A DNA stretch of 45,318 nucleotides from Oleiagrimonas sp964566965. Lineage in GTDB: Bacteria > Pseudomonadota > Gammaproteobacteria > Xanthomonadales > Rhodanobacteraceae. Location of the stretch: positions 1 through 45,318 of the forward strand of contig CAZMKO010000015.1 of NCBI GenBank assembly GCA_964566965.1, in the 5' to 3' direction. The notes beneath the pieces were generated by a model. It ran no database searches. It was not told the DNA's origin and was given only the letters and a program-made list of their open reading frames with translations. The position numbers and the translations under genes are program-made. Positions 17,709 to 25,761 of this stretch are shown in pieces; positions within the stretch are counted from its first letter, which is position 1; each line of letters starts with the position of its first letter.

Positions 17709-17737
17709 ATTATGCGCATTGACGATGATTTCGTAAA
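17709..17737 (-). promoter_or_regulatory. Promoter of oxyR
   Basis: On the minus strand, TTTACG (17737-17732) and CATAAT (17714-17709) are separated by exactly 17 bp, close to sigma70 consensus. The leader would be about 25 bases. ATCAATGATTATGCGCATTGACGAT contains inverted ATTGA/TCAAT halves that could bind a dimeric regulator such as OxyR itself. Confidence 0.5.
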
Positions 17738-17769
17738 TAAAAAAAGGCCCCGGCAAACCGCCGGGGCCT
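17738..17769 (-). terminator. Intrinsic terminator of the S8 protease gene
   Basis: On the minus strand a perfect 10-bp stem, AGGCCCCGGC/GCCGGGGCCT, closes a 5-base loop and is followed by seven U residues. It lies 49 bp after the protease stop codon and directly before the oxyR promoter, so it separates the two units. Confidence 0.9.
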
Positions 17770-17817
17770 GGAGGAAGCACGAGGCTTGTGCAGCGAAGCG
17801 TCGTGCTCAAGGACACG

Positions 17818-19722
17818 TCATTGGTAGTAGCCCATCACGTTCAAATTCATGAACGGTTGCTCGCCGACTACCAGCAGATAGTAGGTACCCGCCTGCGGAT
17901 GGCTGATGACGGTGGTCTCGGTGTTACCGGGGCGGTTGGACGCGAAGTCGTGAACGGTGTCGGTCGGTGCTTCGTCGTAGGACACGTAGGTGGACACGTC
18001 ACCGCTGCCACCGAAGGTGCGCAGGTTGAGCACGTTTGCGCCTTCCGGTACCACGATCTTGTACAGCAGGGTGTCGCCGGCGGCACCGGTCTGCCCGGCC
18101 AGCGGCATGCGGTTGTCCAGCAACGTCGCTTCGATGTCGCTGCCGCTGTCGTCCGTGGCGGCGGCCACGGCGGCCGCTGCATCCAGAATGCCGGCTCCGA
18201 TCGGCGTGTTGCCCGGCGGCTGGACACCAAACGGTTTCACAGTGGCGCGCAGGATGTCCTTGACGCGCTTGGGCGAAAGCGGATCCAGACCGGCGGAAAC
18301 GGCCGCGGCCTGCATCAACGCCACAGTCGCCGCGACGTGCGGCGTGGCCTGCGAGGTGCCGATCATGCCGATCAGGGCATCGCCGTCGGGGCTGGCCACC
18401 GGTTCGTGCTCACCGGCGTTGCCCAGCGACCAGATCCAGTGCTCGTTGCTGTCACCGCCGCTCTGCGCATCGCCGCCCGGTGCGGCCAGTGCCACGGTGG
18501 GGCCGTAGTTGGAGAACCAGGAAATCTCGCCGTCGTGACCGACTGAACCGATGGTGATCACGCCTTTGCAACTGGCCGGTGAGAAGTTGGCTGCGTCCGC
18601 CGAGCTGTTTCCGGCCGCCACCACCACGGTGGTGCCACGTTCGATGGCGCCGTCGATGGCTTCCTGGGTCACCGGATCGTTGGCGCACGAGCCGCCGCCG
18701 CCCAGGCTCATGTTGATGACCTCGGCGGGGTTGTCGTTCTCGGGGACACCGTCGACGTGACCGCCGGAGGCCCACACGATGGCATCGGCGATGTCCGAGG
18801 TGGTGCCGCCGCAGTGGCCGAGCACGCGGACCGGTTCGACCTTGGCGCCATAGGCGACGCCGGCGATGCCCTTGTTGTTGTTGGTCACCGCGGCGATGGT
18901 GCCGGCCACATGGGTACCGTGCCATGAGCTGTTGGAGACCGGCTGGCCGCACCAGTCGGACATGCTGGAATCGATCCAGTCGCCGACATCATGGGCGTCT
19001 CCGTCACGGCCGTCGCCGTCGCCGGCGACGTCGGGATAGTCCTGGCCGTCCTCGCTCTGGCCGTAGTAGCTGATGAAGTCGTAGCCCGGGACGATGTTGG
19101 CGTCGAGATCCTCGTGGTCGACATGACCGGTATCGATGACCGCCACCACCACGCCGTCACCGTTGCCCGCGTCCCACGCCTTTTGCGCATTCATCCCGCC
19201 GGCCACGTTGGTGAAATCCCACTGCAGATCGGCGAACTTGGGATCATTGGGCGTGACGTCCATGGCGTGCTTGATGTAGTCGGGCTGCACGTATTTCACC
19301 GACGGGTCGGCGCGCAGTTGCCGCATGAACGCCTCGGCTTCGGTTTGCGTCAACTGGCGCGAGGTGTGGTACACATCGGCGCCCACACCGAGACGGCGCA
19401 TATGCTCGAACTGCAGGGTGCCGCCGGCGGCACGCGAACGGTTCAGGCCGGCGCGTGACGCCGCCACACTCAGCGCCTGGGTGTGCGTGGTGGCGCTGGC
19501 GGCAGACACGCCGCCATCGCGGTACTTGACGATGAACCCACGAAAACGCGGTGTCGCGTCGTCATTGTGCAACTGCATGCGCTTGACGGCTTTCTGGCCT
19601 TGCGGGGTCGCAGGCGCGTGCGCGTTGCCGACCAGGCTGGACGCCATGGCACAGGCAGGAAGGGCCATGGCCATGGCGGCACATAGTGCACTGGTACGCA
19701 ACAGAATGGTTTTGGATCTCAT
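17818..19722 (-). CDS. Secreted subtilisin-like serine protease (S8) with C-terminal PPC domain
   Basis: Exported protease of 634 residues. A signal peptide (about 1-27, MRSKTILLRTSALCAAMAMA then LPACAMA) is followed by an I9-like propeptide to about 150, then the catalytic domain. The triad is D197 (VIDTGHVDHEDL), H268 (HGTHVAGTI) and S457 (GTSQATPHVA, with Q replacing the common M after Ser), with oxyanion N372 (AAGN). An Asp-rich insert (about 226-250) may bind calcium. A pre-peptidase C-terminal (PPC) domain fills about 530-634. The ATG at 19722 has GGGGAGAGAAAC just upstream. It resembles Xanthomonas extracellular proteases. It lies 104 bp downstream of, and in line with, the adhesin gene, so processing of the adhesin is conceivable but unproven. 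Confidence 0.93.
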   Translation of the reverse strand: MRSKTILLRTSALCAAMAMALPACAMASSLVGNAHAPATPQGQKAVKRMQLHNDDATPRFRGFIVKYRDGGVSAASATTHTQALSVAASRAGLNRSRAAGGTLQFEHMRRLGVGADVYHTSRQLTQTEAEAFMRQLRADPSVKYVQPDYIKHAMDVTPNDPKFADLQWDFTNVAGGMNAQKAWDAGNGDGVVVAVIDTGHVDHEDLDANIVPGYDFISYYGQSEDGQDYPDVAGDGDGRDGDAHDVGDWIDSSMSDWCGQPVSNSSWHGTHVAGTIAAVTNNNKGIAGVAYGAKVEPVRVLGHCGGTTSDIADAIVWASGGHVDGVPENDNPAEVINMSLGGGGSCANDPVTQEAIDGAIERGTTVVVAAGNSSADAANFSPASCKGVITIGSVGHDGEISWFSNYGPTVALAAPGGDAQSGGDSNEHWIWSLGNAGEHEPVASPDGDALIGMIGTSQATPHVAATVALMQAAAVSAGLDPLSPKRVKDILRATVKPFGVQPPGNTPIGAGILDAAAAVAAATDDSGSDIEATLLDNRMPLAGQTGAAGDTLLYKIVVPEGANVLNLRTFGGSGDVSTYVSYDEAPTDTVHDFASNRPGNTETTVISHPQAGTYYLLVVGEQPFMNLNVMGYYQ

Positions 19723-19795
19723 GTTTCTCTCCCCGAAAAACGGAAGTGATGGAAGACGTGGCGGCTTCCCCCTGCTCACGTGCCACGCAGTTGAA

Positions 19796-19821
19796 GGGGC
19801 CGGCGCGTGGTGGCCGGCCCC
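19796..19821 (-). terminator. GC-rich hairpin between adhesin and protease genes
   Basis: GGGGCCGG (19796-19803) pairs with CCGGCCCC (19814-19821) just after the adhesin stop codon. On the minus strand only a poor U-run follows, so it could be a leaky terminator letting some transcripts continue into the protease gene. Confidence 0.4.
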
Positions 19822-19826
19822 GCGTT

Positions 19827-22800
19827 TTACCAGCCGAAGCTGACGCCGACGGTGGCTGATGCCTCGCCGCCACCCGCGACCGACCCGCCGACCAGCAGGC
19901 TGCCGCTGCCGGGCAGGCGCTGCGAGAAGCCGACCGCCATCGCACCTTCGCCTTTGTAGCCGCCGACCGCGGCACTGACCCGGTGCGACGTGCTCGGAGC
20001 GCCGGCGATGGCGCCGGCCATGCCGGCCATGGCGGAACTCATCGCACCGATGCGATCCATGCGCTGGTTGATGCCGTGGAACTTCTTGTTCACCTGGTTG
20101 CGATAGTTCTCGAAGTCGCTGCTGTGAACGAAGTCGGCCACCTTGGAGTCGGTGTACGCCTTGGCTTGGCGCAGGGTTTCCTTGTCGCCGTTGTCGGCGT
20201 AGCTCTTGGCCTGGTCGACCGCCTCCTGCGTTACCTCGTTGAGCTGTCCGACATTGACGGCATCCGTGCTGGCACTACCCGCGGCAACGTTGGTCACGCG
20301 GCGTTGCTGGTCGGCGCTGCCCACCGAGACCGTGTTCGCTTCGTCCGCCACGGAGCCCGCGCCCAGCGCCACCGAGTTCTCGGCGCTGGCGCTGGCGCCG
20401 GCACCCACGGCGGTACCGGATTCGGCACTGACGTGGCTGTCGGCGCCGACAGCCACCGATTCGGAAGCCACGGCATCCACCGTCGCCGAATCGCCCACCG
20501 CGACACTGCTGTCGGCGTGGGTGGTGGCACCGTTGCCGATGGCGGTGTCATGGCTGTCCTGGGCATGACTGTTCTCGCCCATCGCAAGCCCCGAACCGGT
20601 GCCGGCATGGCTGCCGCCGCCCTGGCTCTGCTGCAGGCCGGATACCTTTTCGTTCAGATCGGCGATGCTGTCGGTGTTGCCGCTGACAGCTTGGTCCAGC
20701 GCGCTCAACGCGTCACCCACATTGAGATAGGTGTCGCCCTGGATGATGAAGTTGGGCGTGTGGAACAGGCCGTCGGCACCGCGCGAGATACCCCCGCCGA
20801 TGCTTGCGGCGACCGAATCGAGCTGGTCGACATTGACCGCGTCCCCGTGCTGCATGCCGTTGGCAAGGTTGGAGATGCGGGTGCCATCCGTGCCGGCGAG
20901 CGTGACCCGGCCATTGTCGCTGGCATCGTCATAGGTCACCGCGGCAAGGGCGTTGCCGTCGCCATCGACCAGACCGGTCTGCTTGAGCTGGGCCAGATTG
21001 ACCGCATCCGTGTCCTCGGTGCCGGCGGCGACGTTGGTGATCTGGCGGGTTTGCGCCTTGTGCACCACGCCGTCGCTGCTGGTCCATTCATGACCGGCAC
21101 CGACTGAAACCGTATTGGCCCGATCGGCCAGCGACTCGGCGCCCAGCGACACGCTGTTTTCGGCATCCTTGGTGACCCAGGCATTCGAGCCCAGCACAGT
21201 TGAGTCGACCGCCTGCGCGTAGCTGTTGTAGCCGAGCACCGTGGCACCGTCCTCGGTCGCCCAGGCTTCACTGCCGATGGCGGTGGTCTGGTCGGCGTTG
21301 GTGACGCTTTGTGCATCGATACCAGCGAGGCTGCGTTCACCGATCGCGGTGCCGTGGCCGCCGACCGCCGTGGATTCCGAACCCACGGCCGTACCGGACG
21401 TGCCGTCGACCGGATTGCCTGCATCGTCGTACACGGTGGATCCGGCGACAGCGCTGTAACCCAATGCGGTGGAAACATCATTGGCGGTGCTGAATGTACC
21501 CAGGGCCGTACCCAGCATGCCGGCCGTGCTCCCCGACCCGAATGATGCGGCATACATGCCCTGTGCAAAGGCCCCGGCACCCATGGCGGTGCTTTGGTTG
21601 CCGTGGGCCATGGCTTGGGCGCCCATCGCGGTGGCAAAGATGCCGTCGGTGGCGGCGCTCATGCCGTAAGCAGACGCAAACGCACCTTCGGCATGGCTAC
21701 CCGCACCGATCGAGACAGCCGCCTGTCCTTCGCTGAAACTGTCCGGCCCGATGGCGACGCCTCCGGCGTACATGCTTTCGCTGTTGGCCCCGACCGCAAT
21801 GGTGGATGCGGCATTGGCTTGTGCAGTGTTGCCGATGGCGATGCTGTCGGTGTCCAGCGCTACACTGTCGTAGCCGATGGCGGTGCTGTACTCGCCCAAT
21901 GCCGTGGTGCCACTGCCGAGGGCCGACGCCCCGTTGCCTATGGCCAGACTGGCCGACCCAACCGCGGTGCTGTTGTCACCAGTCGCCTGCGCATCGTCGC
22001 TGCCGTCGCCACTTCCGTTGGCGGCGAGATAATGGCTGGCGGTACCGGCGGCCTGTTCAAGCTGGCTCACGTTGACCGCATCGGTATCCTCGGTGCCGGC
22101 GGCGACGTTGGTGATCTGGCGCTGGTTGGCCCTGTGTTCCACGCCGGCCGCGTCGGTCCAGTCGTGCGAGGCGCCCACGGACACGGTGTTGGCACGGTCG
22201 GCCAGGGATTCCACGCCCAGCGAGACGCTGTTTTCGGCGTCCTTGGTGACCCAGGCGTTGGAACCGACGACCGTCGAGTTCACGGCCTGGGCGTAGCTGT
22301 TGTAGCCGACCACGGTGGCGCCGTCCTCGGTGGCCCATGCTTCACCACCCACGGCGGTTGTGTAGTCGGCAGGGCCGACACTGTCGGCGTCCGTGCCGGC
22401 CAATGTATTGCTGCCGAGAGCGGTGGCAGACACGCCGGTTGCGGTAGCACTGCCACCCAGCGCCGTGCCGTAGTCACCGGCGGCGAGGGCGCCGCCACCG
22501 AAGAACTGGGCCACGCTGCCCACGGCGACGCCGGCCTGTCCGGTCGCCGAGCTTCCGTAGCCGACGGCGACACCGTAAGCGGTCTGAGCGTTGGCGCCCG
22601 AACCCAATGCGGTGCTGTAGATGTCGGCATAGGAGCTGGAGCCGTAAGCGGTGCTTTGCCAGCCGGCCGCGGTGGAGAAGGCGCCCATGGCGACCGACAA
22701 CGGCCCCTGGGATGCCGCCTGCATGCCAATGGCGGCGCTGAACGCGCCGTCGGCCTGGCTGCTCCAGCCGACCGCGACGCCGTTGGACGCATTGCTGACG

Positions 22801-25514
22801 CTGTCGGCACCGATGGCGACGCTGTTGCCGCCGTTGGCCTGGCTGTTGTATCCCATGGCAACCGCGGCGTCATCGCCGGCCATGGCATTCTCGCCGTAGG
22901 CGGCACTGTGGTCGCCCAGTGCAGTACTGGCGTAGCCCGTGGCAGTGGAAAACTCGCCCACGGCCGTGGCGCCGCTGCCCAGCGCCGTGGAGCCGGTGCC
23001 CAGGCCGAAACTGGCCGAACCCGCGGCCGTGGCGTAATCGCCGGCGGCAACGGCGTCGTCGCTGCCATCTCCGTTGCCGTTGGCGGCCAGGTAGTGCGTG
23101 GCAGTGCCGGTCACTTTCTCCAGCTGGCCGACGTTCACCGCATCGGTGTCCTCGGTGCCGGCAGCGACGTTGGTGATCTGGCGCTGGTTGGCTTTGTGTT
23201 CCACGCCGGCCGCGTCGGTCCAGTCGTGCGAGGCGCCCACGGACACGGTGTTGGCGCGGTCGGCCAGGGATTCCACGCCCAGCGAGACGCTGTTTTCGGC
23301 ATCCTTGGCGACCCAGGCGTTGGAACCGACGACCGTCGAATTCACGGCTTGGGCATAGCTGTTGTAGCCAAGCACGGTGGCGCCGTCTTCAGTGGCCCAG
23401 GCTTCGGTACCGATTGCTGTGGTGTCGGCGGCGTCGGATACGCTGTCGATGTCTTTGCCTGCCAGCGCGTTGATGCCGAGAGAAACGCCATTGTTGCCAA
23501 GTGCCGAGGCGTGGGCGCCAACGGCAGTGCCGATGGTGCCACCGATCGGATTGCCGTCATCGTCGGTAAGCAGGCTACCGGCCACAGATTGGTAGCCAAG
23601 GGCTGTGGAGACGCCACTGGCCTGGCTGTAAGTGCCGAGTGACGTACCCATGGTTTCAGCTGTGCTGCCTGCGCCAACAGCAGTGGCGTACATGCCTTTA
23701 GCCCATGCGCCGCTGCCCACGGCACTGCTCTGCCAACCGTCAGCGAGGCTCATGCTGCCCATCGCGGTCGAGAATGGACCGGTTGCTTCCGAACCCGAAC
23801 CCAGGGCGGCGCTCAGACCACCGTCTGCCAGGCTGGCAAAACCGATCGCCACACTGCTGATTCCGTTGGTCTGGCTATTGCCGCCCACGGCCGTGCTGGC
23901 GTTTCCATTGGCGGCACTGCCCGTACCGAACGCCACACTGGAGTCGGCATTGGCCTGGGCGTTTTCACCATAGGCGGAGCTGTGATCGCCTACGGCCGTG
24001 CTGGCGAAACCCGACGCGGTGGCAAATTCGCCAAGCGCCGCGGCACCGCTGCCCAGGGCACTGGTCCCAATGCCGGCGGCCAGGCTGCCGGAGCCGTTGG
24101 CGGTGGCATAGTCGGCCAAGGCTAGAGCCTGGTTGCCGGTCGCCGTGGCGGCTTCGCCAAGCGCCGCACTGTCGGTGCCGACGGTTGTGCTGCCGGTACC
24201 GCTGGTCATGGCATTTTCACCGATGGCCACGCTGTGGTCGGCGTCGGTGCTGGCCAGTGAACCCATGGCGATGGAACCCTGGCCTTGCGCGACAGTGGTT
24301 TCGCCCGGGTCGGGCAGGCCATTGCCATTGGCATCGTTCCAGTCATGGCCGCCGATGGCGATGCTGCCGTCGCTGGTGGCTGCGGCGAACTGGCCCATGG
24401 CCACGCTCTGGTTGCCCACCGCCGCACTGAAACTGCCGACGCTGGTGCTGAAATTGCCGATGGCCTGCGCCTGGCCGCCGACTGCGTTGCTGTAGGTTCC
24501 GACGGCGACCGCGTTGTTGCCGACGGCCGTGGCGAAATCGGCGGCGCCGCTGCGTACGCCGACGGCGGTGGCCGCTTCACCGTTGGTCATGGCCTGGCGA
24601 CCAAGCGCGGTGGCACCCGGCCCACTGGCGGCGGCTTCGGCACCAAGCGCGGTGGTGCCGTCGCCTTCGGCCATGGCGTAGGTACCCACGGCAGTGGACG
24701 CGCCACCTTCGCTGACCGCACTGGACAGGCTTCCGATGGCCACGTTGCCGATTCCGGAGGCGACCGCATCGGCACCGATCGTCGTGGCGGACAAGCCGTC
24801 GGCGACGGCATCGGCGCCGATGGCCGTGGCCGACATCTGCGTGGCCTGACTGTTGGCGCCAAGCGCGGTGGCATGGTTGGCCGCGGCGTGGCTTCCGGCG
24901 CCGACCGCGGCGCTGCCGTTGCCGTCGGCGACGGCATCGACGCCATTGTCGCCATCGGCGGTGGCTTTGAAGTAGCGCGTGGCTTCGGCGATATCGTCGC
25001 TGGCCTGGTCTGCCACGGCGTCGAGCTGGCCCTTGTTGACGGCATCGGTGGAATCGGTACCGGCGGCGACGTTGACGATACGGCGTTCGTTGTCGGCGCT
25101 GCCCACCGACACGGTATCGGCCTGGTCGGCAATCGAGCCGCTGCCGAGGGCGACGGCATTGTCGGCACTGGCCTGGGCCTTGAAGCCCAGCGCGCTCGCC
25201 CCGAAGGCCGAGGTCAGGGCCTGGTTGCCGATGGCGGTGGAATGTTCACCGAGTGCCGCGGCGACCGATCCGCATGCCAGGGCATCGTCCACGGCCGTGG
25301 GTTGGTGTCCACTTGCGAATGTACCTTCGCAGACCCCTGCATGTACGCCGGGAACCAGTGCGAGACCGATGCCGGCGGCGAGCAGACCGCGCATCAGCGC
25401 ATGCCTGGGACGACCGGCCGGACGGCCACCTTTGCTGCCGCAGCGGGCCAGCTCCGAAGCCACGACGATCGCGTTGAGCGACGTGCTCCAGACCTTGCTG
25501 TAAATCTTGTTCAT
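19827..25514 (-). CDS. Giant trimeric autotransporter adhesin (YadA-like)
   Basis: Outer-membrane adhesin of 1,895 residues (type Vc secretion). It starts with an extended signal peptide region, MNKIYSKVWSTSLNAIVVA, then a hydrophobic signal core (about 45-62). The passenger is almost wholly YadA-type head repeats (S-A-x-G-x-x-A-x-A units) interrupted by neck/stalk motifs (ITNVAAGTEDTDAVNVGQL and variants) near residues 145, 785, 1140 and 1500, with a last one near 1770. A coiled-coil stalk (QAKAYTDSKVADF) leads to a 70-residue C-terminal YadA anchor that forms the trimeric 12-strand barrel and ends SATVGVSFGW. Start at 25514 is set by the ESPR and by GGGGAGAAGC upstream. About 1-kb repeats make up the middle. 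An EF-hand-like loop interrupts one head. Binding target unknown. Confidence 0.95.
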   Translation of the reverse strand: MNKIYSKVWSTSLNAIVVASELARCGSKGGRPAGRPRHALMRGLLAAGIGLALVPGVHAGVCEGTFASGHQPTAVDDALACGSVAAALGEHSTAIGNQALTSAFGASALGFKAQASADNAVALGSGSIADQADTVSVGSADNERRIVNVAAGTDSTDAVNKGQLDAVADQASDDIAEATRYFKATADGDNGVDAVADGNGSAAVGAGSHAAANHATALGANSQATQMSATAIGADAVADGLSATTIGADAVASGIGNVAIGSLSSAVSEGGASTAVGTYAMAEGDGTTALGAEAAASGPGATALGRQAMTNGEAATAVGVRSGAADFATAVGNNAVAVGTYSNAVGGQAQAIGNFSTSVGSFSAAVGNQSVAMGQFAAATSDGSIAIGGHDWNDANGNGLPDPGETTVAQGQGSIAMGSLASTDADHSVAIGENAMTSGTGSTTVGTDSAALGEAATATGNQALALADYATANGSGSLAAGIGTSALGSGAAALGEFATASGFASTAVGDHSSAYGENAQANADSSVAFGTGSAANGNASTAVGGNSQTNGISSVAIGFASLADGGLSAALGSGSEATGPFSTAMGSMSLADGWQSSAVGSGAWAKGMYATAVGAGSTAETMGTSLGTYSQASGVSTALGYQSVAGSLLTDDDGNPIGGTIGTAVGAHASALGNNGVSLGINALAGKDIDSVSDAADTTAIGTEAWATEDGATVLGYNSYAQAVNSTVVGSNAWVAKDAENSVSLGVESLADRANTVSVGASHDWTDAAGVEHKANQRQITNVAAGTEDTDAVNVGQLEKVTGTATHYLAANGNGDGSDDAVAAGDYATAAGSASFGLGTGSTALGSGATAVGEFSTATGYASTALGDHSAAYGENAMAGDDAAVAMGYNSQANGGNSVAIGADSVSNASNGVAVGWSSQADGAFSAAIGMQAASQGPLSVAMGAFSTAAGWQSTAYGSSSYADIYSTALGSGANAQTAYGVAVGYGSSATGQAGVAVGSVAQFFGGGALAAGDYGTALGGSATATGVSATALGSNTLAGTDADSVGPADYTTAVGGEAWATEDGATVVGYNSYAQAVNSTVVGSNAWVTKDAENSVSLGVESLADRANTVSVGASHDWTDAAGVEHRANQRQITNVAAGTEDTDAVNVSQLEQAAGTASHYLAANGSGDGSDDAQATGDNSTAVGSASLAIGNGASALGSGTTALGEYSTAIGYDSVALDTDSIAIGNTAQANAASTIAVGANSESMYAGGVAIGPDSFSEGQAAVSIGAGSHAEGAFASAYGMSAATDGIFATAMGAQAMAHGNQSTAMGAGAFAQGMYAASFGSGSTAGMLGTALGTFSTANDVSTALGYSAVAGSTVYDDAGNPVDGTSGTAVGSESTAVGGHGTAIGERSLAGIDAQSVTNADQTTAIGSEAWATEDGATVLGYNSYAQAVDSTVLGSNAWVTKDAENSVSLGAESLADRANTVSVGAGHEWTSSDGVVHKAQTRQITNVAAGTEDTDAVNLAQLKQTGLVDGDGNALAAVTYDDASDNGRVTLAGTDGTRISNLANGMQHGDAVNVDQLDSVAASIGGGISRGADGLFHTPNFIIQGDTYLNVGDALSALDQAVSGNTDSIADLNEKVSGLQQSQGGGSHAGTGSGLAMGENSHAQDSHDTAIGNGATTHADSSVAVGDSATVDAVASESVAVGADSHVSAESGTAVGAGASASAENSVALGAGSVADEANTVSVGSADQQRRVTNVAAGSASTDAVNVGQLNEVTQEAVDQAKSYADNGDKETLRQAKAYTDSKVADFVHSSDFENYRNQVNKKFHGINQRMDRIGAMSSAMAGMAGAIAGAPSTSHRVSAAVGGYKGEGAMAVGFSQRLPGSGSLLVGGSVAGGGEASATVGVSFGW
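21005..23410. repeat. Three-fold internal repeat in the adhesin gene, period about 1.07 kb
   Basis: The block coding a head end plus neck occurs at about 21005-21275, 22079-22350 and 23140-23410. The spacing is 1,074 and 1,061 bp, shown by the marker TCGGTGCCGGCGGCGACG and its close variants. The second and third blocks are nearly identical over about 200 bp, with only scattered single-base differences, while the first is more diverged. The head sections between blocks are related but less similar. This is a substrate for recombination and a risk for short-read assembly. Confidence 0.8.
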
Positions 25515-25566
25515 GCTTCTCCCCACAATGTGATTCGGTCGCAATGCGTAGCAAAACAACGACATG

Positions 25567-25606
25567 CGCCAATTCGGCGATGGTTGTTGTTTGCCGTTTC
25601 CCCCCC
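25567..25606. promoter_or_regulatory. Palindrome and C7 tract upstream of the adhesin gene
   Basis: CGCCAATTCGGCG (25567-25579) is an inverted repeat 53 bp before the adhesin start. A run of seven C residues lies at 25600-25606 (G7 on the adhesin strand). The palindrome could be an operator; the tract could vary in length. No strong promoter hexamers are visible on the adhesin strand. Confidence 0.3.
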
Positions 25607-25670
25607 GGAATATCAGTCAGGTCGAGCCTGAAATTGATGCCGGAGAGGATCGATCGTGGCCGAGGGCAAA

Positions 25671-25703
25671 GTCACGCATGCAAGCTCACGCTTGCTCACG
25701 CAT
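25671..25703. promoter_or_regulatory. TCACGC direct-repeat cluster, candidate regulator-binding site
   Basis: Three copies of TCACGC lie at 25672-25677, 25686-25691 and 25696-25701. The last two are part of the tandem GCTCACGC-TT-GCTCACGC with a 10-bp period, one DNA turn. Direct repeats at a one-turn period are typical sites for OmpR/PhoB-type regulators. The cluster lies in the 247-bp region between the divergent adhesin and kinase genes. The OmpR-type regulator at 28647-29387 is the obvious candidate, by inference only. Confidence 0.35.
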
Positions 25704-25761
25704 TCTTTGTGGAGTAGAAACGTCGGCGGGGGAAGCCGATGGCAGTAGGGGTAGTACCGGG

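Noticed and set aside
19983..23642. Plus-strand open frames opposite the adhesin gene, rich in Gly, Ala, Val and Asp
   Set aside because: They are the repetitive complement of the YadA head codons and have no start signals or known domains.
21005..25085. Periodic repeats considered as a CRISPR array
   Set aside because: The repeats are coding, vary in length and belong to YadA-type head motifs; no regular 25-40 bp repeat-spacer pattern exists.
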